Part shown: positions 18,759-27,808 of the stretch, piece by piece
How positions within the stretch are numbered: position 1 is the stretch's first letter
Layout: each line of letters starts with the position of its first letter
DNA from: an uncultured Hoeflea sp.
GTDB lineage: Bacteria; Pseudomonadota; Alphaproteobacteria; Rhizobiales; Rhizobiaceae
Length of the DNA stretch: 64,000 nucleotides
Assembly (NCBI RefSeq): GCF_947501405.1
Contig: NZ_CANMVK010000002.1
Location: 1,116,001-1,180,000, forward strand
Direction of reading: 5' to 3'
Program-made: the position numbers and the translations under genes
Notes under the pieces: generated by a model
What the model was told of the DNA's origin: nothing
The model's database searches: none
The model's input: only the letters and a program-made list of their open reading frames with translations

Positions 18759-19772
18759 ATGCAAAATCCCGTTCTTGTCGAAGTCACCCGCGGCGGCATG
18801 GTCGAAAGCCGGCACCGCGGCATGGCCGCAGTAATCGATGGCGACGGCCGCGTGGTGATGGCGCTGGGCGAGGTCGCCACACCGGTGTTCCCGCGGTCTG
18901 CAGTCAAGTCGATGCAGGCGCTGCCGCTGGTCGAAACCGGCGCCGCCGATGCCTATGGTTTTGGCGACAAGGAACTGGCGCTTGCCTGCTCCTCCCACTC
19001 CGGCGAGCCCGAGCACATCGCACTTGCGGGCGAGATGGCGGGCAGGGCCGGCCTCGGCGAACCCGATTTTGAATGCGGATGCCATTGGAGCTCAGAGCAA
19101 AAGGTGCTCATCGCGCAGGCTCGCGCCGGCGACAAACCCAATCAGCTCGGCAACAATTGCTCCGGCAAGCATGCGGGATTTCTCTGTCTCTCCTGCCATG
19201 CCGGCGTCGATCATCATGGCTATTCCAACTATGATCACTTCGTCCAGTCATCGATCCGCGACGTGATGGGCGATCTCACCGGCGCTTCGCTCGGACACGA
19301 CAATTGCGGCACCGACGGTTGCTCGATCCCCACCTATGCCGCCCCGCTCGACCGGGTCGCCCGCGGTTTTGCCCGCATGGCTTCGGGCGTCGGCATCGGG
19401 CCCGAGCGCGCAAACGCCGCCAAGCGGCTGGTGTCGGCCTGCATGGCCGAACCGTTTTATGTGGCTGGCACCCGCCGCGCCTGCACCGAGTTGATGAAAC
19501 TCGCGCCCGGCCGGATTTTCGCCAAAACCGGCGCGGAAGGCGTGTTCTGTGCAGCCATTCCCGAAAAGGGCTACGGCATCGCGCTCAAATGTGAGGACGG
19601 CTCGACCCGCGGTGCGGAGGCTATGGTCGGCGCGGTCCTTGCCAAGCTGTTTGAAGATGATTGCGAACTCGCCTCCAAACTTGGCGACTGGTCGACCAAG
19701 ACGCTGAAAAACTGGAACCGCATCGAGGTCGGCCAAATCCGTCCGGCCGGGGAACTCCATATCGTGCAGTAG
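18759..19772 (+). CDS. ansA: L-asparaginase, Rhizobium etli type
   Basis: A 337-residue asparaginase of the R. etli class, which hydrolyses asparagine to aspartate and ammonia and is unrelated to E. coli asparaginases. The serine/lysine pair of the beta-lactamase-like fold is S47 and K50 (FPRSAVKS). The zinc/active-site group described for R. etli ReAV appears with an offset of one: C134, K137 and H138 (NNCSGKHAGF) and D186 and C188 (DNCGTDGCS). Length is typical. It stands alone in its direction, with the AraC-family gene convergent 27 bases after it. In R. etli the enzyme is thermolabile and supports asparagine use as carbon and nitrogen source. Confidence 0.92.
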   Translation: MQNPVLVEVTRGGMVESRHRGMAAVIDGDGRVVMALGEVATPVFPRSAVKSMQALPLVETGAADAYGFGDKELALACSSHSGEPEHIALAGEMAGRAGLGEPDFECGCHWSSEQKVLIAQARAGDKPNQLGNNCSGKHAGFLCLSCHAGVDHHGYSNYDHFVQSSIRDVMGDLTGASLGHDNCGTDGCSIPTYAAPLDRVARGFARMASGVGIGPERANAAKRLVSACMAEPFYVAGTRRACTELMKLAPGRIFAKTGAEGVFCAAIPEKGYGIALKCEDGSTRGAEAMVGAVLAKLFEDDCELASKLGDWSTKTLKNWNRIEVGQIRPAGELHIVQ

Positions 19773-19799
19773 GTTGTTTCGACCTGAATTGCCTTCGGC

Positions 19800-20807
19800 T
19801 CAGGCCACCGCGACCGTTGGTGGGGCAGGGGCCATGACCGGACCGGCATGACGGGCGTCGATCTGTCTTGACCGGCCCGGCGGATGTCCGAAAACCCGTT
19901 TGAAGGCCCGGCAGAATGCCGCTTCTGACTGATAGCCAAGTTCAGCCGATATGACCGCCAGGCTGTCGCTGGTATCAATCACCCGTGACCGTGCGATCCG
20001 CATTCGCCAATCGGTAAGGTAACGCAGCGGCGAACGGCCGACCATCTGCATGAAGCGCGCGGCAAAGGCCGACCGTGACATCCCGGCGGCATGGGCGAGG
20101 GTTTCCACGCTCCAGTCCTCGCCCGGCTGTTTGTGCATCAATCCCATGGCCCGGCCGATCTGCGGATCGCGAAGGGCTGCTAGCCAGCCGGTGTCTGCCG
20201 CTGCGGATGTTTCCAGCCAGGACCGGATCGCCTGGATCACCACCACGTCGGAAAGCCGGGTGATCACGGTTTCGCCGCCGGGTTTGAGCGAGGCGGCCTC
20301 ATTGGCGATGAACCGCAATGTGCTTTGCAGCCAGCCGCCGGTCTGGTCGTCCCAGGCGTCGATGCGGATGGTGTTGGGCAAGAGCGCCAGCAGATGCTCG
20401 GCGGCGATGTCGTCAAACCGCACCACGCCATACATGGATCTGGTCAGCTCTCCGCCGCCGCCATGGCGCATGATCTCATACCGCTCGCTGACCTTCTCGA
20501 CAGGCAGATCGAACAGCGGGACGGCTTCAAGATCCGGTGCGCTGGAAATCACATGAGCGGTGCCGTGAGGAATCAACGCCAGGCTGCCTTGCTGCAGCAT
20601 CTGCGCCTCTTCGCCATCAAGCTGCAGCCAGCAAATGCCGGATGTGACCACCAGAAAGGTCATCACCCTTTCCATCGGCGGGATTTCGATCGCCCAGGGC
20701 GCGGTCATCTCGCCCCGGCAATAGAGCGTGCCGGTCAGCCGCAACATGTGCAGCGTCTCGGCCAGCGGATCGGTGGTTTCGGCAATGTTCGGGTGGGGCT
20801 TGGTCAT
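19800..20807 (-). CDS. AraC-family transcriptional regulator with cupin domain
   Basis: A 335-residue regulator with an N-terminal cupin of the AraC-binding-like type (about residues 20-200, with GSLALIPHGTAHVI) and a C-terminal double helix-turn-helix (about 225-320). The second HTH carries LAVISAELGYQSEAAFCRAFKR and the GHPPGRSRQ ending typical of AraC/XylS proteins. It is divergent from the NmrA-like gene with 139 bases between, a common arrangement in which the regulator controls a small redox operon. The effector is not evident. Confidence 0.88.
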   Translation of the reverse strand: MTKPHPNIAETTDPLAETLHMLRLTGTLYCRGEMTAPWAIEIPPMERVMTFLVVTSGICWLQLDGEEAQMLQQGSLALIPHGTAHVISSAPDLEAVPLFDLPVEKVSERYEIMRHGGGGELTRSMYGVVRFDDIAAEHLLALLPNTIRIDAWDDQTGGWLQSTLRFIANEAASLKPGGETVITRLSDVVVIQAIRSWLETSAAADTGWLAALRDPQIGRAMGLMHKQPGEDWSVETLAHAAGMSRSAFAARFMQMVGRSPLRYLTDWRMRIARSRVIDTSDSLAVISAELGYQSEAAFCRAFKRVFGHPPGRSRQIDARHAGPVMAPAPPTVAVA

Positions 20808-20946
20808 GCTGTCTGTCTAACGGATGATTTGTAGTTTGTCCACGTGTCCGGACGATCTGCATATAAAGAGAGACTAGATGTCATTGTACGTCTGGAGTTG
20901 GAGAGATATTTGTTGGACACGATCAATCAACCAAGGAAAACCCGTC

Positions 20947-21774
20947 ATGTCCGCATCTCCCATCCTCGTCATCGGCTCCACCGGCAAGACCGGCAGCCGC
21001 ATCGTTGAACGCCTGATCTCCAAAGGCTTCGCCGTTCGTGAAGGCTCCCGTGCCGCACCCATCCCGTTTGACTGGGATGAGCCGGCAAGCTGGACGCCGG
21101 CGCTGTCGGGTGTGAAAACGGCCTATGTCTCCTATTTCCCGGATCTCGCCTTTCCCGGAGCTGCGGAGAAGATCGAAGCCCTGACCCGTGTTGCCGCCGA
21201 AAACGGTGTCCGCAAACTCGTGCTGTTGTCAGGCCGCGGCGAAGCCCATGCGCGGCAGTGCGAGGACATCATTCGCAACTCGGGTCTGGAATTCACCCTG
21301 GTTCGCGCAGCCTGGTTCGCCCAGAATTTCTCGGAAGGCTATTTGCGTGATCCGGTGCTTGAAGGCGTTGTGGCGCTGCCCGCCGGGGACATCGAGGAGC
21401 CGATCGCCGACGTCGATGACATTGCCGATGTCGCGGTCGCCGCGCTCACCGATGACCGGCACAATGGCGAACTCTACGAGATCACCGGGCCGCGGCTGCT
21501 CAGCTTCGCGGAAGCCGCGCGTGAAATCTCTGTAGCAGCGGGCTTTCCCGTTCGCTATCAGCCGATCACGCTCGAGCAGTTCCATGAGGCGATGCTTGGC
21601 ATTGGCGGGGAGCTGATCGCCGATGTCTTCACCGAGATCTGTCGTGAAACGCTCGACGGTCACAACGCCTATTTGACCGATGGCGTGCAGCGGGCGCTGG
21701 GCCGGGAGCCGCGTGATTTCAGCGATTTCTGCCGTCAGGTCGCCGCCAGCGGCGTCTGGCGCAGGGCTGCGTAA
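20947..21774 (+). CDS. NmrA-like NAD(P)-binding protein
   Basis: A 275-residue atypical SDR of the NmrA/NAD(P)-binding type. It begins with the Rossmann loop LVIGSTGKTGSRIVERL and lacks the classical YxxxK; LVRAAWFAQNFSEGYL is the family segment after the fourth strand. Such proteins act as NAD(P)H-dependent quinone or flavonoid-type reductases or as redox sensors. AAGGA precedes the ATG at 20947; an upstream in-frame ATG at 20878 adds 23 residues without a good ribosome site. It is followed closely by DUF4345 and DUF1772 membrane genes and preceded by a divergent AraC gene, suggesting one regulated unit. Confidence 0.85.
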   Translation: MSASPILVIGSTGKTGSRIVERLISKGFAVREGSRAAPIPFDWDEPASWTPALSGVKTAYVSYFPDLAFPGAAEKIEALTRVAAENGVRKLVLLSGRGEAHARQCEDIIRNSGLEFTLVRAAWFAQNFSEGYLRDPVLEGVVALPAGDIEEPIADVDDIADVAVAALTDDRHNGELYEITGPRLLSFAEAAREISVAAGFPVRYQPITLEQFHEAMLGIGGELIADVFTEICRETLDGHNAYLTDGVQRALGREPRDFSDFCRQVAASGVWRRAA

Positions 21775-21817
21775 CCCGCTTACGGCCCGTAACCCAGGCT
21801 CAGGAAGGAGCAGTACA

Positions 21818-22240
21818 ATGGTATCCCTGATTTTTCAGAAAGCGGTGTTGCTGATCGCCGGCGCAACAGCCCTCGTCATCGGCGGCTACATTCTGGTCTC
21901 GCCGGACGCATTCTATGCTGCCTATGGCATTCCGGTGTCCGGGAATACGAGCCTGCTCAATGAGTTGCGGGCCGGCGGCGGCGCCGTGCTTGTGCTGGGG
22001 CTGCTGATCCTGTCCGGGCTTGTGTTCGCCCGCTTCCGGCTGGCGTCAACCTTGCTCGCAACAGCGATGTTTTTCGCCTATGGGGCGACACGGCTGGCAA
22101 GTCTCGGGATTGATGGTCAGCCTGATGGCGGCCTGATCACCGCGATGATCGCCGAACTGGTGATTGGCGGGGCAGGAGTGGCCGCCCTGATCGCCGCCCG
22201 CAAACACCGCCTGACCGGACGAGTTGCGGACAACGCCTGA
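21818..22240 (+). CDS. DUF4345-like four-helix membrane protein
   Basis: A 140-residue inner-membrane protein with four hydrophobic helices (about 5-27, 48-72, 77-97, 105-130). The first loop, SPDAFYAAYGIP, followed by a LLNELRAGGG segment, resembles the DUF4345 family. No catalytic motif is visible. AGGAAGGAG lies upstream of the ATG at 21818. It starts 43 bases after the NmrA-like gene and probably belongs to the same transcript. Function unknown; such genes often sit next to AraC regulators and NmrA-like reductases. Confidence 0.75.
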   Translation: MVSLIFQKAVLLIAGATALVIGGYILVSPDAFYAAYGIPVSGNTSLLNELRAGGGAVLVLGLLILSGLVFARFRLASTLLATAMFFAYGATRLASLGIDGQPDGGLITAMIAELVIGGAGVAALIAARKHRLTGRVADNA

Positions 22241-22339
22241 CCGGCCGCCACTGCCGCCAATGTTTTCGGCGATCTATTGTCACATCTTATAACATCGGGC
22301 GCGGCTTCGGGCCGCGCCCCAAACAGGAAAGCAAGTCAC

Positions 22340-22828
22340 ATGTCTGTCTGGTTCATGCTGCTTTGCGCAGTTTCCGTCCTCGCCTTTGCCGCCATCGGTG
22401 GCATCTTTCTGGCGTTTTCCGATTTCATCATGCGGGCCTTCAACCTGGTGAAAAACCAGGCCGGCATCGAATCCATGCAGGTGCTCAATGTCGAGATCCT
22501 GCGCTCGGTGTTCATCGTGCTTTTCATGGGCCTGGCTGCGGTGTCCGTCATCATCATCGCCTATGCCGGATTTGCGATGGAGAATGGTACCCCGCGTCTC
22601 ATGCTGATGCTGGCGGGCGGGTCCTATGTGGTCGGCGTCTTTGCTGTCACCGCCATCGGCAATGTGCCGCTCAACAACCGGTTGGCCGCGCTGCAGCCGG
22701 CGAGTGCGGCGGCGCTGGAATTCTGGAACGAGGTCTATATGACCCGCTGGGTGACGCTCAACAGCGTGCGAACCGCTGCGTGTTTCATAGCCTCGGGCCT
22801 GGTCCTGAGCGCGCTAATCATCCTCTAG
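22340..22828 (+). CDS. DUF1772 (anthrone oxygenase-like) membrane protein
   Basis: A 162-residue membrane protein with four hydrophobic helices and the DUF1772 hallmark TAIGNVPLNNRL in the loop after the third helix. The C-terminal half has RWVTLNSVRTAACF, also typical (W..xNxxR). Some relatives are anthrone oxygenase-like, but for most bacterial members activity is unproven. The ATG at 22340 follows CAGGAAAG. It lies about 100 bases after the DUF4345-like gene and is the last member of the run controlled, probably, by the divergent AraC protein. Confidence 0.8.
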   Translation: MSVWFMLLCAVSVLAFAAIGGIFLAFSDFIMRAFNLVKNQAGIESMQVLNVEILRSVFIVLFMGLAAVSVIIIAYAGFAMENGTPRLMLMLAGGSYVVGVFAVTAIGNVPLNNRLAALQPASAAALEFWNEVYMTRWVTLNSVRTAACFIASGLVLSALIIL

Positions 22829-22931
22829 CTTCCCAATCCGCTCGGCGCCCGCGGTGTGGCCTGCGCTTGATCCATGCCGCCCTGCGCCTTATGTCGGAAC
22901 GGCATCCCGCGTTCCCGCATCGGAGAAGTTC

Positions 22932-25025
22932 TTGTCTGCATTCAAAAACCTGCCCACAGCACCCGTCGCGGAGAAGCGTCCCGTCACCGACACCCGCCAC
23001 GGGATCACCCGCAGCGATGAGTATGCCTGGATGCGCGACGGCAACTGGCAGGCCATGTTCAAGGATCCTTCCATCCTCGATCCGGCGATCCGTGCGCATC
23101 TGGACGCAGAAAACGCCTATCAGGCCGCCGCGTTGGCCGACACGAAAGAGCTGCAGAAGACCCTGTTTGCCGAAATGCGCGGCCGCATCAAGGAAGACGA
23201 CAGCTCGGTACCGGCGCCCGACGGACCATGGCTTTATGGCGTGCGCTACGTGACCGGCGGCGAGCAGCCCCGGCATTTCCGCATTCCGCGCGAAGGCGGC
23301 GACGAGCAGATAACCCTCAATGGCGATGACGAGGCTGAAGGCAAGGCCTATTTCCGCCTCGCCGGAAGCGGCCATTCGCCCGATCACTCCCGCATGATCT
23401 GGGGGTATGACGACAAGGGTTCGGAGTTCTTTACACTCAAGATCCGCGATCTTGGCGCCGGCGCGGATCTCTCAGAGCAGATCGAGAACACAGGCGGCGG
23501 CGGGGCCTGGTCGGCGGGCAGCGACGGATTTTTCTACACCGCCGTGGATGAAAATCATCGCCCCAACAAGATCTTCCATCACCGCATCGGAAGTGATCAG
23601 AGCGAGGACCGGCTGATCCATGAGGAAAGCGATTCCGGCTTCTTCATGAGCGTGCACGGATCCCGGCTCGATGATTTCGTCTTCATCACCATCAATGACC
23701 ACGAAACTTCGGAATGCTGGGTGATGCCCGCCGGTGACGCGGAGGCCTGGCCGCAGCTCGTCGCCGAACGCGAGACCGGGGTGGAGTATTCGCTATCGGA
23801 AGGCGGGGACGTCTTCTTTATTCTGACCAATGCCGACGGCGCCAAGGATTTCAAGATCATGCAGGCGCCGGTGAGCGCGCCGCAAAAGGACAACTGGACG
23901 GAGATCGTGCCCCACAAGCCTGGCCGGCTGATCCTGTCGGTCAGCGCCTACCGCAACCATCTGGTCTGGATGGAGCGCGAAAACGGCCTGCCGCGCATCG
24001 TCATCCGCGATCGCGTCAGCGGCGACGAACACGCTATCGCCTTTGATGAAGAGGCCTACGCGCTCGGCTTTCATGGCGCCATGGAATACGACACCGAGGT
24101 GGTGCGGTTCAGCTACTCCTCGATGACCACGCCGTCCGAGCTTTATGATTACGACATGTCGACCCGTGCCCGCACGCTGCTCAAGCGCGACGAGGTGCCC
24201 TCGGGCCACGATCCGGCCGACTATGTCACCCGCCGGGTAATGGCCCCGGCAAAGGACGGTGAGGAGGTGCCGGTCACGCTGCTCTATCGCCGTGACACGC
24301 CGCTTAATGGCTCGGCGCCCTGCCTGCTTTATGGTTACGGATCCTACGGTATCGCGATCCCTGCCGGGTTCAACACCAACTGCCTGTCGCTGGTCGACCG
24401 TGGTTTCGTCTACGCCATTGCCCATATCCGCGGCGGCAAGGAAAAAGGTTTCGGCTGGTACGACGCCGGAAAGCGCGAACACAAGACCAACACCTTCAGT
24501 GATTTCATCGCCGCAGCACAGTATCTCGACCAAGAGAAGTTCACCGCACACGACCGCATCGTCGCCCAGGGCGGCTCGGCCGGCGGCATGCTGATGGGCG
24601 CGGTCGCCAACATGGCGCCCGAGGCCTTTGGTGCGGTCATCGCCGCAGTGCCGTTCGTTGATGTGCTCAACACCATGCTCGACGACACATTGCCGCTCAC
24701 CCCGCCGGAATGGCCCGAATGGGGCAACCCGATCCTCTCGCCCGAGGATTACCGGATCATCGCCGGCTATTCCCCCTATGACAATGTCTCCGCCAGGGCC
24801 TATCCGCCGATCCTCGCGGTCGCCGGTCTTACGGACCCGCGCGTGACCTATTGGGAACCTGCCAAATGGGTCGCGCGGCTTCGCGAGATGTCCTCAAGCG
24901 ATGCGCCGGTGTTGTTCAAGATCAACATGGAGGCCGGCCACGCCGGCGCCTCCGGGCGCTTCCAGAGACTTGAGGAAATCGCCTATGAATATGCCTTCGC
25001 ACTCAAGGTGACCGGCCGAGTATAG
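22932..25025 (+). CDS. S9 family peptidase (oligopeptidase B type)
   Basis: A 697-residue serine peptidase of the prolyl oligopeptidase family. The N-terminal part is a beta-propeller-like domain starting with VTDTRHGITRSDEYAWMRDGNW; the C-terminal alpha/beta hydrolase domain has GGSAGG with nucleophile Ser549, and later Asp (LTDPRV) and His (NMEAGHAGASGRF) positions. Oligopeptidase B cleaves short peptides after Lys/Arg in the cytoplasm. I place the start at the TTG at 22932, which gives the normal N-terminus after a GAGAAG site; the frame also has a GTG at 22854 that would add 26 unlikely residues. No signal peptide. It follows the DUF1772 gene by about 100 bases. Confidence 0.88.
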   Translation: MSAFKNLPTAPVAEKRPVTDTRHGITRSDEYAWMRDGNWQAMFKDPSILDPAIRAHLDAENAYQAAALADTKELQKTLFAEMRGRIKEDDSSVPAPDGPWLYGVRYVTGGEQPRHFRIPREGGDEQITLNGDDEAEGKAYFRLAGSGHSPDHSRMIWGYDDKGSEFFTLKIRDLGAGADLSEQIENTGGGGAWSAGSDGFFYTAVDENHRPNKIFHHRIGSDQSEDRLIHEESDSGFFMSVHGSRLDDFVFITINDHETSECWVMPAGDAEAWPQLVAERETGVEYSLSEGGDVFFILTNADGAKDFKIMQAPVSAPQKDNWTEIVPHKPGRLILSVSAYRNHLVWMERENGLPRIVIRDRVSGDEHAIAFDEEAYALGFHGAMEYDTEVVRFSYSSMTTPSELYDYDMSTRARTLLKRDEVPSGHDPADYVTRRVMAPAKDGEEVPVTLLYRRDTPLNGSAPCLLYGYGSYGIAIPAGFNTNCLSLVDRGFVYAIAHIRGGKEKGFGWYDAGKREHKTNTFSDFIAAAQYLDQEKFTAHDRIVAQGGSAGGMLMGAVANMAPEAFGAVIAAVPFVDVLNTMLDDTLPLTPPEWPEWGNPILSPEDYRIIAGYSPYDNVSARAYPPILAVAGLTDPRVTYWEPAKWVARLREMSSSDAPVLFKINMEAGHAGASGRFQRLEEIAYEYAFALKVTGRV

Positions 25026-25219
25026 CGCTCGCGGCCGCCGTTCCGGGGCGCTGGCGTGCCCTGGTTTTGCGGTTGGCTCGACCGACCGGCAACCCACAAG
25101 CCAGCAGGTCAGTATGTCAATTTCGGGAAAGCCTAAAATGCGAAGTTTTGGCTTAACCGAACAATCACGCCTATCCGGTAAAACTCCAAACCAGTGAAAT
25201 TTTGTGGTTGGGGTTCGGA

Positions 25220-26311
25220 ATGTCTGTCATGTTTCTCAAATCAAAGATTGAACGCCTGATTGGCGACACCAGGGGCAATTTTGCCATGATCGGCGCTGTC
25301 GCGGTTCCGCTCGTTTTCGCCGTCGCAAGCTTTGGCGTCGACACGACCAATGCCTTTTCCATGAAGTCGCATCTTCAGGAAGCCGCCGACGCCGCAGCGC
25401 TTGCAACGTCTTCGATGGCGGTTAAAGACGAAAACATGACAGAGCAGCAAGCCAAGGCTTTTGCGCTGAAGTTCCTCAATGGGCAGCTCCAGCAATACAA
25501 GCCGTTGTTCGCCAACCTTTCGGTCACGCCGGATGTGACGGTGACGCCGGTCAAGGAAGCCAACCGCACAGTATGGAAAGTGTCGGTTAAGCTGACCGGC
25601 AATCAATCCACCACCCCGATGGCACGCTTTCTGGGCAAGGAATCGATTGCGGTCAATGTCGGCGGTACGTCACAAAGCGCCCGTGGCAGCCAGGGCGCCT
25701 TATCGATGGCGCTGGTGCTTGATCAGTCCGGATCCATGGGCTGGAAGCTGAACGGGGTCCAGAAAATCAAGATCCTGAAGGAAGCCGTCGGCGAACTGAT
25801 GGACCAGTTCGAAGAAGCGGATCCCGATAGCAAATATGTTCGCATCGCGGCCGTGACCTACTCGAACAAAAAGAATTCGAACCACAAGCCGGTTTGGAAC
25901 CGCGGACAGGTCCGCGCCTATGTGAACAAGCTGCGCGCCGGTGGCGGCACGAGTTCCACCGACGCCTTTGGTTGGGGTGTGAACACGATCGGAGATGCGG
26001 CCGAGACCAAGGCTCACAAGGAAAAGAACGGGCAGACGCCCAAGCGCTTCATCCTGTTCATGACCGATGGTTCGAACAACTATGCATCCGCAGATTACGA
26101 TACCCTGCAACTATGCGCCAAAGCCAAGGTGGACGGAATCGAGGTGTTCTCAGTCGCTTTTGCCGCGCCTGCCCAGGGTCGAAACCTGCTGATGAAATGC
26201 GCGACATCGCCGGATAACTATTTCGATGCCAAAAACAGTGCCGACCTGATCAAGGCGTTTGAGGAAATCGGCAAGAAAACCGCGGACTCAATGACCCGGC
26301 TCACCGGCTAA
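25220..26311 (+). CDS. TadE/TadG-like protein with von Willebrand A domain (copy 1)
   Basis: A 363-residue Tad-type pilus assembly or surface protein. The N-terminal part RGNFAMIGAVAVPLVFAV is a TadG-like membrane segment followed by DTTNAFSMKSHLQEAADAAALAT, the standard continuation. A vWA domain follows, with the metal-ion motif DQSGS at 168-172 and FMTDGSNN later. A downstream paralog has the same plan. TadG-like proteins sit in or on the envelope and aid Flp pilus function; vWA domains bind proteins through a divalent metal. No other tad genes are in the window. The ATG at 25220 is preferred to an earlier TTG. Confidence 0.85.
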   Translation: MSVMFLKSKIERLIGDTRGNFAMIGAVAVPLVFAVASFGVDTTNAFSMKSHLQEAADAAALATSSMAVKDENMTEQQAKAFALKFLNGQLQQYKPLFANLSVTPDVTVTPVKEANRTVWKVSVKLTGNQSTTPMARFLGKESIAVNVGGTSQSARGSQGALSMALVLDQSGSMGWKLNGVQKIKILKEAVGELMDQFEEADPDSKYVRIAAVTYSNKKNSNHKPVWNRGQVRAYVNKLRAGGGTSSTDAFGWGVNTIGDAAETKAHKEKNGQTPKRFILFMTDGSNNYASADYDTLQLCAKAKVDGIEVFSVAFAAPAQGRNLLMKCATSPDNYFDAKNSADLIKAFEEIGKKTADSMTRLTG

Positions 26312-26377
26312 GCGGTGTCCGTGGTCAGGACAAAATCCTCCATTCTATGATGCATCAAAAGACGCAAATCTGACAAT

Positions 26378-26407
26378 ACGCCGCGCAATTTGCTGAATGC
26401 GCGGCGT
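26378..26407 (+). terminator. Terminator-like hairpin between the two vWA genes
   Basis: Perfect 10-bp arms ACGCCGCGCA / TGCGCGGCGT around a 10-base loop, 66 bases after the first vWA gene. A run of seven T starts about 22 bases later, so it is not a textbook terminator, but the position fits. The rest of the 368-base gap (to 26679) is AT-rich and likely holds the promoter of the second copy. Confidence 0.55.
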
Positions 26408-26679
26408 TCCACACGATCCATTGGCTTTTTTTAGCGATGGTTTTGCGCTCTGGATTGGATGCTGCCACCGGCGCAAATCCCACAATGTTCTTCAAAAATA
26501 CCGCATTTCACGGATCATTCCCGGCAAGGTAGTGATTTTAAGTGAACAGTATTTCAAGGCGATGATGGTTCTAATTCGCACATTGTTTCAAGTTTAACGA
26601 TTGTGTTTACGGTTTCCTCAGCGGTGACGGCTAGACTTCGCAGAACCATTATTCAGGCACACTTGTTTGGGGTCTCAAC

Positions 26680-27771
26680 ATGACCAAGTCCAATGCTACT
26701 TCCAAGTTCCGCACCCTGTTTCGCAGGGAGGAAGGCAATTTCGCAATGCTGGCGGCGCTCACCGTGCCGGTTCTGTTCATGGCGGGCAGTCTGGCGGTTG
26801 ACACCACCAATGCGCTTTCCATGAAGGTGCGCCTGCAAAACGCAGTCGACAGCGCCGCACTTGCAACTGCGATGCGGCTCACCGAGGAAGAGGATCTGAC
26901 TCAGGCGGCGGCCAAGGCCTTCGCGCTCAAATTCCTCAATGGCCAGGTTCAGGAAGATCTGCCAGGGTTCCAGGACATGGCGGTTTCGCCCAACGTCACC
27001 ATTACGCCGGTTGAGGATAATGGCCGAACCATCTGGAAAGTGGCGATCGCTCTTGGCGGGTCTTACACACTCACGCCAATGGCGCGTGTGCTCGGCCAGG
27101 AAAAGATGACCGTCAATGTCGTCGGCAAATCCGAGAGCGCTGGCGAAGCGCAGGGCTCGTTTTCAATGGCTCTGGTGTTGGACCGGTCCGGTTCGATGGG
27201 CTGGAACTTGAATGGCCAGCAGAAGATCGCCGTGCTCAAGACCGCGGTCGGCGGGCTTGTCGATCAGTTCAAGGTTGCCGATCCAAACAAGAAATATGTG
27301 CGTTTGGGCGCATCAAGCTACCAGTCATACATGACCGGCTCGCAATCTTTGGTGTGGAACCCGGAAAAGACCCGGACCTTCGTCAATGCGCTTCCCGCTT
27401 CAGGTGGCACGGACTCAACCGCGGCTTTCAAATGGGGCTATGATGCACTGAAGCACAAGCGCGAAAACAATCAGCACAACAAGAAGTCTGGCCAGGTACC
27501 GAAGAAGTTTATCGTCTTCATGACCGACGGAGAAAACAACTACAGCTCGGCCGACAGCTCGACCAAGATCCATTGTGACAATGCCAAGAAGGACGGGATC
27601 GAGGTTTACTCGGTCGCGTTTGCGGCACCGGCGGCCGGCAAGGCGCTCCTGTCCTACTGCGCCACGTCGTCCGATCACTTCTACGATGCGCAGAACAGCG
27701 CACAATTGATCGAAGCCTTCAAGAACATCGGCAATGCGGCTTCGAAAGTGGTCTCGCGCCTGACCGAATAA
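26680..27771 (+). CDS. TadE/TadG-like protein with von Willebrand A domain (copy 2)
   Basis: A 363-residue paralog of the previous gene, with the same length and layout: membrane segment EGNFAMLAALTVPVLFMAG, DTTNALSMKVRLQNAVDSAALAT, and the vWA metal motif DRSGS again at 168-172, followed by FMTDGENN. The two proteins align over their whole length by eye, so this is a tandem duplication. The start at 26680 is an ATG with GGGGT upstream. It converges with the diheme cytochrome gene. It probably acts at the cell envelope like its twin; the separate promoter region suggests independent control. Confidence 0.85.
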   Translation: MTKSNATSKFRTLFRREEGNFAMLAALTVPVLFMAGSLAVDTTNALSMKVRLQNAVDSAALATAMRLTEEEDLTQAAAKAFALKFLNGQVQEDLPGFQDMAVSPNVTITPVEDNGRTIWKVAIALGGSYTLTPMARVLGQEKMTVNVVGKSESAGEAQGSFSMALVLDRSGSMGWNLNGQQKIAVLKTAVGGLVDQFKVADPNKKYVRLGASSYQSYMTGSQSLVWNPEKTRTFVNALPASGGTDSTAAFKWGYDALKHKRENNQHNKKSGQVPKKFIVFMTDGENNYSSADSSTKIHCDNAKKDGIEVYSVAFAAPAAGKALLSYCATSSDHFYDAQNSAQLIEAFKNIGNAASKVVSRLTE

Positions 27772-27808
27772 GGTCGTTCGCGACAGCGGCGCCGGGGAGG
27801 CCTCGGCG

